Source: Candidatus Parcubacteria bacterium (GTDB lineage: Bacteria > Patescibacteriota > Patescibacteriia > CAIXNZ01). From it: DNA of 32,361 nucleotides. Positions 24,427-32,322 of this stretch are shown here, in pieces. Each line of letters begins with the position of its first letter. Position 1 is the first letter of the stretch. Made by a program: the position numbers and the translations under genes. A model generated the notes under the pieces. The model was not told the DNA's origin, ran no database searches, and saw only the letters and a list, made by a program, of their open reading frames with translations. The stretch is from NCBI GenBank assembly GCA_026395755.1, contig JAPLYC010000099.1, forward strand, positions 1 through 32,361, in the 5' to 3' direction.

Positions 24427-26959
24427 GTTTAATAAATCTATCAATAATTTCCAGCCTGGTTTTATTTCGGCCGTCAGCATTTCCCTCTTTATAAACTTGC
24501 CGCAGCATATTTTTAGTGATTGGGTTTTCTTTTATCTTTTTCAATAAATACATGCAGCTTAACAGTACTGTCAGCAAAACCAGCAGCAAAATTATCCAGA
24601 GATACCAGGCTGAAAATCTTGGTGCTAATTTTAAAACTTTACTGATATTAAAATAAACCTTTTCACTCGGAGCTGAATCAATAAAATTCACGTTGGCAAT
24701 GCCGTAAATACTATATTTACCGGGCGTCAAAATTTTATCAGCATAGGCCAGCCAATTGCCGTTGTAATCGGCTAAGGTATAAATAATTGTTTGCGGCACA
24801 GATGAAATAAATAAATAGACTTTGGCGCCCGTTTGAGCCCGTCCCCGGATCAGGGGAAACTCCACCTTATCAATTATGGGCGCAGCCACCACGAATTCCG
24901 GCCGGTTAATAATATACTTTTTCTGTTCTGCTATAATAACCGCCATTTTCGGCAAATCAATCCCGGCCTCAATCACATTACCGGCATTATCAACGGCGCG
25001 TAAAGTCATAATTTTTCCGTTTTTATCCGCCTCGCTGAAAGTATATGGACTCTGAACTTTTTGCCACGGACCTTCATCCAGCTTCATTTCAAAGTAAGCT
25101 AAACCGGAATGATTATCAATAGCTGAAAAATAAATCTTATCGCCTTCAATGCTGGGCTTGAAAAATTCCGGTGCCGTATTATCAATCTTGACCTGATAAT
25201 GCGCGGTTGGTCCATAGCCGTCGCTGTATTTTACTTTCAGGTGAAAATACCAAAAACCGTCAGTTAATTTGCTGAAAGAAAAAACTTTATCCTGAGAAAA
25301 GAAATAACCGATCGCGGGATCTGACAAGGGATTCTGATCAATATTAAAAGTATAGCCTAAATTCTGTTCCGCTACATCCCAGACAAATTGGGGCGTATTA
25401 TTGCTGTACCAGGTTTCCTGGCTGAGATGGGTCGGCGAACTAATAGCAGGCAAGCTTTTTTTCAGAGGCTGTTCGAATTCCTGTTTCTGACATTGAGGAA
25501 TTGGACAGGAATTGCCTCCCCCGCCTCCCCCGCCGCAGGGCGGACACTGACCGCCAAAAACAGTAATACGCACGGCTTGGCTACTTTCCAATGGATTGGC
25601 ATTATTGTCCCGGGCTTTAAATACCGCGTAATATACCCCAAAATTCTTGGGAGTCCAGGTAAAACGCGAAGTTGAAGTTATGCCGTTACTAATCGGGGTT
25701 AAGCTGGCGGTTTCCAGTGGTTCTGAGCTTAAGCTGACATTATCACCGTCCGGATCAGTGGCTGAAACATTGAAAGTCAGGATTTCGCCGGCATTGATTG
25801 TTTTTTCCGCAATCGTTTCAAAAACCGGCGCATGATTTGGCGGCACTGACACCCCGATACTCACTGCCAAATTTGAATTTTTAGGATCAGTCGGATGATT
25901 ATCTTGGGCATTAAAACTGGCTGTATAAACACCTTCTGCTCCCGGAGTCCAGGAAAAATCACCGCTGACAACAACCGCATTATTGACTACATTAGTGAAA
26001 GTGGCTCCGGCTGGAATCGTCCAGGTCAAATTTACCAAATCGCCTTCAGGATCAGTAGCCTGCACATGAAAGCTGACACCGGCTCCCAAATTAATTGATT
26101 TATTGCCAACCGGCTGAAAAATCGGAGCATGATTGGCCGGCGGCACCGGAACCGAAACATTAACTGTAACAGCCAAACTACCGGTTTTGGCACCGGTTGA
26201 ATTATCATCAGTGCCATAGAATTTAAGAGTATAGCTGCCATTAGCTGTCGGTGTCCAGTTAAAATCGCCTTCAGCCACCGGGCCTGTTGTGATATTACTA
26301 ATTATTGCATCAGCCGGAATATCCGTGGTCAAAGTCACATTATCTCCGTCCGGATCACTTGAACGCACATGAAAGCTGACAGTCTGTCCCAAATCAATTG
26401 TTTTATTGCCAACCGGATCAAAAACCGGAGCGCGGTTGGGCTGCGGCGGTGCGCCCAAAACATTGATGGTAATATTAAAACTGCCGCCTAAATTTAACAT
26501 TTCCACCTGATCAGGAGAAATTAAATGTGAACCTGTGGCAAAATTTATAGTGGAACTGCCGACAGCATTGGCTTTAAAAATTAAAGTTCCAAATTTACTA
26601 TTGGTACTGACGCTGTCAACCAGGATAAAACCGCCGACATTAATATGGGAATTAGCATCATCCAGTACCTTCCCCGGACTCTGGTTTGGCCAGGCAGTGC
26701 TTAAATTAAAATCTTTAATTGATAATACCTTTCCGCCGGGAGCTGCCGGAATATTGGTAAAATCAGAAATCAGACGCACGGTATTAATAGCAGCGCCATT
26801 GGGTTCAACTATGATATCAATATAAACATTTTCACCGACATAATAATCGGTTTTAGCCGAAGTCAGCCGGAAAATTGCCCCTGCCGCCTGTGCCGGTAAA
26901 ATCGGGATAAAAAGACTGACTAAAATCAGGAGCAAAATAATTTTGGATAGTTTGGACAT
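24404..26959 (-). CDS. Membrane-anchored cohesin-like scaffold with Ig-like repeats
   Basis: An 851-residue protein with a signal peptide (about 5-26, PAQAAG). Residues about 28-168 resemble a cohesin domain: YYVGENVYIDIIVEPNGAAI, a KFGTLIFKANAVGSSTI strand and a closing FNITINV. Three Ig-like repeats follow (about 178-268, 278-371, 376-468), each opening APVFxxVGxKxI and with SDPDGDNV or TDPEGD. A Cys/Gly linker (471-490, CPPC then Gly-rich, CPIPQC) leads to further beta domains (about 515-773), a membrane helix (784-806) and a basic cytoplasmic tail. The cohesin domain would therefore be displayed far from the membrane. The gene directly downstream of the dockerin-bearing one suggests a binding pair. 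No catalytic domain is seen. Confidence 0.85.
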   Translation of the reverse strand: MSKLSKIILLLILVSLFIPILPAQAAGAIFRLTSAKTDYYVGENVYIDIIVEPNGAAINTVRLISDFTNIPAAPGGKVLSIKDFNLSTAWPNQSPGKVLDDANSHINVGGFILVDSVSTNSKFGTLIFKANAVGSSTINFATGSHLISPDQVEMLNLGGSFNITINVLGAPPQPNRAPVFDPVGNKTIDLGQTVSFHVRSSDPDGDNVTLTTDIPADAIISNITTGPVAEGDFNWTPTANGSYTLKFYGTDDNSTGAKTGSLAVTVNVSVPVPPANHAPIFQPVGNKSINLGAGVSFHVQATDPEGDLVNLTWTIPAGATFTNVVNNAVVVSGDFSWTPGAEGVYTASFNAQDNHPTDPKNSNLAVSIGVSVPPNHAPVFETIAEKTINAGEILTFNVSATDPDGDNVSLSSEPLETASLTPISNGITSTSRFTWTPKNFGVYYAVFKARDNNANPLESSQAVRITVFGGQCPPCGGGGGGGNSCPIPQCQKQEFEQPLKKSLPAISSPTHLSQETWYSNNTPQFVWDVAEQNLGYTFNIDQNPLSDPAIGYFFSQDKVFSFSKLTDGFWYFHLKVKYSDGYGPTAHYQVKIDNTAPEFFKPSIEGDKIYFSAIDNHSGLAYFEMKLDEGPWQKVQSPYTFSEADKNGKIMTLRAVDNAGNVIEAGIDLPKMAVIIAEQKKYIINRPEFVVAAPIIDKVEFPLIRGRAQTGAKVYLFISSVPQTIIYTLADYNGNWLAYADKILTPGKYSIYGIANVNFIDSAPSEKVYFNISKVLKLAPRFSAWYLWIILLLVLLTVLLSCMYLLKKIKENPITKNMLRQVYKEGNADGRNKTRLEIIDRFIKHAKKKKE

Positions 26960-26969
26960 ATTTGTTTAA

Positions 26970-27036
26970 ATTATAGATTTTAGATTATAGATTTTGGATT
27001 CAAACTTTGGACTTCGAACTTCGGCCTTCGGACTTC
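26970..27036. repeat. Two word-repeat blocks between scaffold and dockerin genes
   Basis: The 12-mer attatagatttt occurs at 26970-26981 and 26984-26995 (period 14). It is followed by a second block of ggacttc/gaacttc/gccttc words (27009-27036) that runs into the stop codon of the dockerin gene (27035-27037). Confidence 0.55.
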
Positions 27037-28378
27037 AATACACCGAGTCCCAGTGTGCCGCCAGACCGGATAAATCAAAATCATCCACAATGCCGTCTTC
27101 ATTAAAATCCGCATAGCACCAATTGGTTTCCCAATGTCCGGCTAATCCGGCCAAATCAAAATCATCAATCACTGCATTGCAATTGGCATCCCCGACTTCA
27201 CAACGGTTAACAGTAGCAGTTAAAAAAGGACTGTTTTGTCCATACGAATCTCTGGCAAAAATTAAAAATAAATTTGCACCCAGTCCCAGACTAACCGGCT
27301 TATTCCAGGTTAAATCAGTCGGGTAATTTATATTCTCGCTGTCTCCATTTATAAAAATAGTAGTGCTACCGGGTTTGGTGCCATCAATCGTAACCGTGGG
27401 TAAAAAAATCGGACAAAGACGCTGATTAATTGTGGGCTGTGCCGGCGGCGGCGGCCAGGGATTGCCGCTGTTATTGGTAGTGGCATAAACTTCATTGGAA
27501 ATCGCATTATTACCCTGATCATTATATACATAAACCACAAAATAATAGGTGCGAGCCGGAGCCAAGCCGTCAATATTAAAAATAGTCTGTGTCCGAAGAG
27601 TAGGATCTGTCGGATTAGCCTGGTCAGGAATTACTCCGGGAATACCTGGAATCGGTAAAAAAGTACCGTTTAAATCTGTAACTCCCGGGCTAGTACCCAT
27701 ATACAATACATAACGATGAAAATTAAAGTCCAAGTTTTCACTCCAATCAAGATCAAGCGAATTGGTCAGGACATTATAAGGAAAATTTAAAATCACGGGA
27801 GTCGGTAAAGTGCCCAATGGCGCGCCGTTTACTCCCACCTGATCATCGGCAATCGGGACTGCCAGTCGCCCGCTATCGATTAAATTATCAGCAATGTCAT
27901 ACAGCGCAAGGGAAATTATTTTGGAACCCAAGGCCAGCGGATTAACAATTTTATGTGCAGCACCGATACTGATTATAACAATATCATTAGGCGCAATATC
28001 CCCGGTTGAACGAATTAAATCAATATGGTTGCCTGAACGCGATAATCCCCAATTTACTGCTGTCGGGTCAGCGACGACTGTTTCAGATATCTCCTGACCC
28101 GTGACTGATCCATGTGTCAAAGTAACATCTGAATAAATAATTGCACTTAAATCAAAGCCGCCGTCAAAACTGATTCGGATGTAATCCCCAGCTCCCGTCA
28201 AACCGCTTGGCGTGGTAAAAGTAAATACATGGTCAGAAGGAATTGCGGGCGCATGCCTGCTCACTCTATCGCTTAATGTATGTAAATTCGCTGCTTGCAA
28301 ATTATAAGGCAATAAAAAAAACAAAATTAAAAATAAACCAAATCTTATCCATTGTTTTTGTTGCCAAAAAATCCTCAT
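27035..28378 (-). CDS. Secreted protein ending in a two-EF-hand dockerin-like domain
   Basis: A 447-residue protein with a signal peptide (about 12-29, LLPYNLQAA). Residues about 31-170 form a beta domain that opens LHTLSDRVSRHAPAIP and contains IRISFDGGFDLSAIIYSDVT, closely like the N-terminal domain at 17606-18640. A fibronectin type III-like domain (about 190-302, with ARTYYFVVYVYNDQGN) and a short Ig-like domain (about 325-392) follow. The C-terminus (393-447) has two EF-hand loops, DANCNAVIDDFDL and DFNEDGIVDDFDL, each followed by a GLAxHW helix, as in type I dockerins. Calcium ligands at loop positions 1, 3, 5, 9 and 12 are present. It probably docks to the cohesin-like scaffold of the next gene. 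Confidence 0.87.
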   Translation of the reverse strand: MRIFWQQKQWIRFGLFLILFFLLPYNLQAANLHTLSDRVSRHAPAIPSDHVFTFTTPSGLTGAGDYIRISFDGGFDLSAIIYSDVTLTHGSVTGQEISETVVADPTAVNWGLSRSGNHIDLIRSTGDIAPNDIVIISIGAAHKIVNPLALGSKIISLALYDIADNLIDSGRLAVPIADDQVGVNGAPLGTLPTPVILNFPYNVLTNSLDLDWSENLDFNFHRYVLYMGTSPGVTDLNGTFLPIPGIPGVIPDQANPTDPTLRTQTIFNIDGLAPARTYYFVVYVYNDQGNNAISNEVYATTNNSGNPWPPPPAQPTINQRLCPIFLPTVTIDGTKPGSTTIFINGDSENINYPTDLTWNKPVSLGLGANLFLIFARDSYGQNSPFLTATVNRCEVGDANCNAVIDDFDLAGLAGHWETNWCYADFNEDGIVDDFDLSGLAAHWDSVY

Positions 28379-28389
28379 TTTGTACTTTT

Positions 28390-28421
28390 ATCCCGCCGAG
28401 ACGGGATGCCGCTATGCGGCA
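28390..28421. promoter_or_regulatory. Twin GC-rich hairpins in the leader of the dockerin gene
   Basis: Two adjacent perfect 6-bp hairpins: atcccg/cgggat (28390-28395, 28402-28407) and tgccgc/gcggca (28407-28412, 28416-28421, loop of three). They fill the 47-bp spacer after the stop at 28426 and end 12 nt before the ATG at 28378. No U-run follows, so they are more likely to affect mRNA processing, stability or translation than to terminate. Confidence 0.45.
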
Positions 28422-28425
28422 TGAA

Positions 28426-30885
28426 TTAAAAATTATTAACTACGGTAATGGTTAAGACCTGATAATAAGTACCGGGCGGAGTTGCGTAAGAGATTGCCAC
28501 AGCATGGCACAGAGAGACAGTATCATCACTGACAGCGACTGTTGACATCGCAAAGGACTGTTCACTCGTGGTTATTGCCGCAGCCGGCATGGGAGTATTG
28601 CCGTTATTATAGCTGCCACAATCAGTTACCTGTTTATCAATGCCTAAACTGGCATAATCGCTGTCACTGGTTGCGGCGCCATATTCTTCATGTCCGGGTG
28701 TAACAAAGCCGTCGCTAACCGCAGTCAGATTATTACTGCCGCTTCTTAAATTATCATCAGCTTTGACATAAGCGATATATCCGTTAACGGCATTGGTGGA
28801 CAAAGTCAGACTATAGCCGCAAGTTTTTAGCTGCCCTGAATCAAAGGTCCCTAAATCGCATGTACCTGACGGTAAAGAAAAAGTTAAGGTCGGATCCACA
28901 GTGGCTGTGATATTCACATCAGCGGTTGTAAGTTCGGTTTTGGCATCAACATCAAAATAAAAATATTGTATAGTGGGCGAATTATTAATATTGCTTGTGG
29001 TCAGATTGGCTTTCCAGCGCAAATCAGTGCCGACATTGGTAAAAGTATGTTCAAGGCCAGGCGTCACTACTTCCCAATGAGAACCGGCGTCAGCGCTCAA
29101 ATAATAGGTAATTCCGGTACTGCTGGGTGTATTATCTAATACAGACAAGGTGGCCTTGGTAATATCGGTGCCCGGATAAGCCGTGGCAATCTTGGTCGAA
29201 ACTAAATTCTGACTGGATGTCGGGTACAGATTATTATTAAATTTGGTAAATGATAATTCCGTGCTTGACTGCCAGCTAAGTACGAAAATATTTTCAGTAT
29301 TTGGTTCATAATAAACCGGAGTCTCCCAGGCGATAACACCATTGGGGAAAATCGTATCCTGATCATTAGTTATTTCATCACCGCCTTTAAAATCATTGCC
29401 GGTATATCGGCTTAAATATGTAGGTTGCGGTGAGCCTGACATATTAGTAAAAACAAAAATCGGGTAATTATTGTTATCAAACGCCAGGGGCAAATCAAAT
29501 TGGCTATTATTATATAATATCCTAAGGTAGGAACCATTAGTCACAGAACTTATTTGTTCCCAGCCGTCTGTCTGCCCGTCTGCCTTTTTCCAGGCATTAT
29601 TTTTCCACTGAGTAAAATATAATTCGTCATCAGTATTACCGGAAGACTGGGCGCTCATATATATTAGTAAAATATTATCAATATCCACATTTATACCGAA
29701 TAAGTAATCGCTTGCTAGATAGCTTATTGTTTCTATCCCGTCAGTAATCCCATCGGCATATTTCCAGGCGCTACCCACTCTTTTGGCCACAACAATTCTT
29801 TCCGGTATGGTTATATTGGCTGCGGCATAAATTTCATTAGCGCTATTTATAGCCAGAAATGGCCGATTACCTTGATTAAATAGGGTTAAATCATCGGTAT
29901 CTCCAGGAACAGCACTAAAAATATTACCGTCTAAATCTGTCCAATTACTGCCATCCCATTGACCCAAATAAGTATTGTAATCTCCAAGCCCGGATATAAA
30001 ATATAGTTCGCCATTACCGGCATATTTAAAATCCAAAGAATTATACATAGAAGTACCAGTTTCGCTGATGATGTCTTCTTGACCCGAAGTCGTTCTGTCA
30101 GCATGTTTCCAAACTCCGCTATTTAGACGGGTATATCTTAATTTTAAGGTATAAGGAACGCCGGATCCGATTTTTTCTTTCCACATAATCGTGGGCTCAT
30201 TATTATTATCCAGTTTAAAATCATAATTTCTATAATTAACATCAGCTCCGCTTGAGGATATCAATTCCAGCCCTGTAGTTGTCCCATCGGCTTTAGTCCA
30301 GCCAATACCTGGAGTATATTGCGAATACTGCACTGAATTATTAGCACCTTCCAAAATCGCGGCAATAGCAGGATAGCCCGAAGCTAATCTTAACACCTTT
30401 ATACGTGAAAAAGCATTTGCTAATTCCAAATTGTCAGGCTCGGTACTGGTTCCGGCTAGATTGGTCCAGCAATCAGTTTTGCTGCCACCGCAAACGTCGA
30501 TACCTGCTCCGACTGTCCATTTCAAAGAATAAAAATTTGTCGTATAAGAATAGACCACTACCGGCTGATTTTTCCCGTCAGCAGTGATATCAAAAACATC
30601 AGCATGCCCCCCCGGCAAGGTTTCATAAGTCGGACCGGCAGTATCATCAGCTTTGCGCCAGGCACCATTGATCAGATGGCCGCTTGTGGAATCAATTTCC
30701 CATTCAGCCGTGGTATTGGTCGAGTCTTTGTAAGTAGTGGTATTAAATGCTTCCACGAAAGTGGCGGCATGTACGATACTAATATAAAAATTGTTGAGCC
30801 TAGGTAAAATTAACCAAGCCGAAAGCAATAACAAAAATACATCAAAAACTATCCAACTTTTATAATTACGCTTGAGTTTGGACAT
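28426..30885 (-). CDS. Secreted propeller-like repeat protein with C-terminal four-Cys -NF domain
   Basis: An 819-residue protein with an N-terminal membrane/signal segment (about 12-38). Residues about 70-560 carry roughly eight repeats spaced about 60 residues apart, each with W-x-x-A-D-G-x-x-x-G-x-E-x-I-S (for example WTKADGTTTGLELIS, WKYADGITDGIETIS, WKKADGQTDGWEQIS); this suggests a beta-propeller distinct from Kelch. A beta domain (about 570-652) with TYYLSADAGSHWEVV follows. The C-terminal domain (656-819) has CDLGTF, CGYSLTL, a middle DCGSY, LCHAVAI and ends YYQVLTITVVNNF. It is the most upstream gene of the locus, preceded by a palindrome around a TATAAT box. Ligand unknown. Confidence 0.83.
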   Translation of the reverse strand: MSKLKRNYKSWIVFDVFLLLLSAWLILPRLNNFYISIVHAATFVEAFNTTTYKDSTNTTAEWEIDSTSGHLINGAWRKADDTAGPTYETLPGGHADVFDITADGKNQPVVVYSYTTNFYSLKWTVGAGIDVCGGSKTDCWTNLAGTSTEPDNLELANAFSRIKVLRLASGYPAIAAILEGANNSVQYSQYTPGIGWTKADGTTTGLELISSSGADVNYRNYDFKLDNNNEPTIMWKEKIGSGVPYTLKLRYTRLNSGVWKHADRTTSGQEDIISETGTSMYNSLDFKYAGNGELYFISGLGDYNTYLGQWDGSNWTDLDGNIFSAVPGDTDDLTLFNQGNRPFLAINSANEIYAAANITIPERIVVAKRVGSAWKYADGITDGIETISYLASDYLFGINVDIDNILLIYMSAQSSGNTDDELYFTQWKNNAWKKADGQTDGWEQISSVTNGSYLRILYNNSQFDLPLAFDNNNYPIFVFTNMSGSPQPTYLSRYTGNDFKGGDEITNDQDTIFPNGVIAWETPVYYEPNTENIFVLSWQSSTELSFTKFNNNLYPTSSQNLVSTKIATAYPGTDITKATLSVLDNTPSSTGITYYLSADAGSHWEVVTPGLEHTFTNVGTDLRWKANLTTSNINNSPTIQYFYFDVDAKTELTTADVNITATVDPTLTFSLPSGTCDLGTFDSGQLKTCGYSLTLSTNAVNGYIAYVKADDNLRSGSNNLTAVSDGFVTPGHEEYGAATSDSDYASLGIDKQVTDCGSYNNGNTPMPAAAITTSEQSFAMSTVAVSDDTVSLCHAVAISYATPPGTYYQVLTITVVNNF

Positions 30886-30914
30886 TCAGTGTTTCTAAAA
30901 ATATAATTTGATAA

Positions 30915-30942
30915 ATTTTAGTATAATTATATTTACTAAAAT
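30915..30942 (-). promoter_or_regulatory. Palindrome around a -10 box upstream of the surface locus
   Basis: Perfect 9-bp arms (attttagta at 30915-30923, tactaaaat at 30934-30942) flank a 10-nt centre that holds a minus-strand TATAAT (30931-30926). It lies about 41 nt before the ATG at 30885. No good -35 is seen, which would fit an activated or repressed promoter with the palindrome as operator. Confidence 0.4.
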
Positions 30943-30982
30943 CTGTTTTAATTATATCATTTTTTAATCTAATGTCCTATCG

Positions 30983-31018
30983 CCAATTCCCAATTCCTAA
31001 TCCCCAATTACCTAATTT
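30983..31018. repeat. Word repeat (ccaattcc family)
   Basis: ccaattcc occurs at 30983-30990 and 30990-30997, followed by the variants ccaatta and cctaatt, just past the stop of the DUF4337-like gene. Confidence 0.45.
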
Positions 31019-31024
31019 ATTTTT

Positions 31025-31675
31025 TTAAAACGGCCAAGATGTAATCAAGCCAATCACACAAAAAATAGTTCCCAAAACGCCCAAAATAACGGTTAAACTT
31101 AAAAACATTGATTTGTACCTGGGCTTTTGCATGACCAGGCTGACCGCGCCCATGACCAGACAAATCTGCAGGAATAAATCAGCCAAATCTGATTTACTGC
31201 CGGCCTTGTCCAGTTTTTCAATTTCCTGTTCCCATTCCTGGGCGCCCACGACTTTGCCCAATTCCCCGTCAACATCCTGAATCCATTCATTTTGCGGGAT
31301 ATTGTCTGAACCTTGGAGAATTTCATTCTTTTCCTTGATATATCTGGCTGAATTGGCTGTTACTTTATCAATCTCTTTCTGAAAATCAGCTTGCTTACCT
31401 GACGCAATTACGCCTGATTCCAATAACCCTGTCATGGTATTGGCCTGGCCTTCAGCCAGAATCTGCTTAATGCCTTTGGAATTATACCAGTCATACGCGC
31501 TCACCTTTTCCGTATTGTCCAGGAGAATGGACGATCCATAGGAATCCCCGGCCAAACCGTTAATGGCCAAAATCGCGGTAAATACCGCAATCACAATGCC
31601 GGCCATCATCTCAAAACGCGGATTGCCTTCTTCAATAGTGACTGATTCTTCAATTTTGATTATTTCTTCTGACAT
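31025..31675 (-). CDS. DUF4337-like membrane protein
   Basis: A 216-residue protein with a cytoplasmic acidic N-terminus (MSEEIIKIEESVTIEEG), a first membrane segment (about 24-44), a soluble region that opens VSAYDWYNSKGIKQILAEGQ, and two C-terminal membrane segments (about 164-182 and 190-213). This layout, with W-Y-x-x-K-G-I-K after the first helix, is that of DUF4337-type proteins, which have no established function. It lies upstream of and apart from the surface locus, with a TATAAT box 26 nt before its ATG, and is probably unrelated to it. Confidence 0.65.
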   Translation of the reverse strand: MSEEIIKIEESVTIEEGNPRFEMMAGIVIAVFTAILAINGLAGDSYGSSILLDNTEKVSAYDWYNSKGIKQILAEGQANTMTGLLESGVIASGKQADFQKEIDKVTANSARYIKEKNEILQGSDNIPQNEWIQDVDGELGKVVGAQEWEQEIEKLDKAGSKSDLADLFLQICLVMGAVSLVMQKPRYKSMFLSLTVILGVLGTIFCVIGLITSWPF

Positions 31676-31700
31676 AGGTTTTAGTTAATTTTTTTTAAGG

Positions 31701-31706
31701 ATTATA
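31701..31706 (-). promoter_or_regulatory. Candidate -10 box for the DUF4337-like gene
   Basis: A perfect TATAAT on the minus strand lies 26 nt upstream of the ATG at 31675. The -35 region overlaps a 6-bp hairpin (ctctgc at 31713-31718, gcagag at 31726-31731) and shows no consensus, so the call is tentative. Confidence 0.35.
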
Positions 31707-31739
31707 GCGATCCTCTGCGCATTTAGCAGAGTTTCTAGT

Positions 31740-31875
31740 TAAATATCAAATCTCAAGCTTCAAGCTCCAAATAAATTACAATGATTAAATAACAAATCCC
31801 AAACGTTTGTTATTTTAATATTTGTGTTTTGAGATTTATTTGTTATTTGTAATTTACTATTTGTTATTTTCAGTC
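31740..31875. repeat. Degenerate words with inverted copies in the 31.7-31.9-kb spacer
   Basis: The 247-bp spacer between the lipoprotein and DUF4337 genes holds words such as aatctcaagcttcaagctcc, and tttgttattt in several copies. Some words recur inverted (caaatctcaa near 31748 and ttgagattt near 31829), so the RNA could fold, but there is no clear terminator and no gene. Confidence 0.4.
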
Positions 31876-31922
31876 ATATCCCTGCCATCTGTTTAATTTG
31901 CGTTCGGGTTTTGAATATATCC

Positions 31923-32318
31923 TTATTTAGTTTGGTACATGCCCTGAGCACAGGCTTTTTTCTCATAGCCCAAGTGGATATAAATTTCGCCGTTATTATC
32001 ATTAAATTGAGCGCCTTTTTGTTTATGGGTGCGGCAAAGATTGCATTCGCTGGTAAACTGCAGATTATGAATTTTGGTCACGCCGTCTTTGACGGTTTTA
32101 TAATATGAGCACCAGTCCCCTGTTTTATCAAAACAAGTTTTCATGACTTCATCACTTAATTTTTCCGCCACAAATTCATCTGGGCAGGATAAAAGATTAG
32201 CCGGGACAACAATGCCTGAGCCAAACTGATTATCAGTTTGTTTTTGAACATTGGACTGGCAAGCAGCTAGTATACATGCCGTTAAGGTTAAAATGCTTAA
32301 AATAAAAAGTTTTTTCAT
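31923..32318 (-). CDS. Cysteine-rich lipoprotein, function unknown
   Basis: The ATG at 32318 (131 residues, MKKLFILSILTLTACILAAC) is preferred over a TTG seven codons upstream because it gives a normal lipoprotein signal: basic start, hydrophobic core and lipobox LAAC, with the lipidated cysteine at residue 20. The mature part has six further cysteines (in LLSCPDEF, KTCFDK, DWCSYY, ECNLC and KACAQG), probably forming disulfides, and no recognisable domain. It would be anchored to the outer face of the membrane. The upstream reading frame ends 4 nt before the start, so it may be co-transcribed with a gene beyond the window. Confidence 0.72.
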   Translation of the reverse strand: MKKLFILSILTLTACILAACQSNVQKQTDNQFGSGIVVPANLLSCPDEFVAEKLSDEVMKTCFDKTGDWCSYYKTVKDGVTKIHNLQFTSECNLCRTHKQKGAQFNDNNGEIYIHLGYEKKACAQGMYQTK

Positions 32319-32322
32319 ATAA

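Noticed and set aside
24404-28378. Cellulosome gene cluster
   Set aside because: There is only one cohesin-like domain, one dockerin-like domain and no glycoside hydrolase or carbohydrate-binding module beyond LamG.
13054-30885. Terminal Phe as an outer-membrane beta-barrel (BAM) signal
   Set aside because: The domains look like disulfide-bearing Ig/beta-sandwich modules, not barrels, and the gene set suggests a cell without a classical outer membrane.
19693-30885. Sortase/LPXTG anchoring of the surface proteins
   Set aside because: None of the C-termini has an LPXTG-like motif with a helix and basic tail, and no sortase gene is in the window.
1916-31875. CRISPR array or insertion-sequence ends in the repeated spacers
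   Set aside because: No regular spacing, no constant repeat with unique spacers, no cas genes, no transposase and no target duplications are seen.
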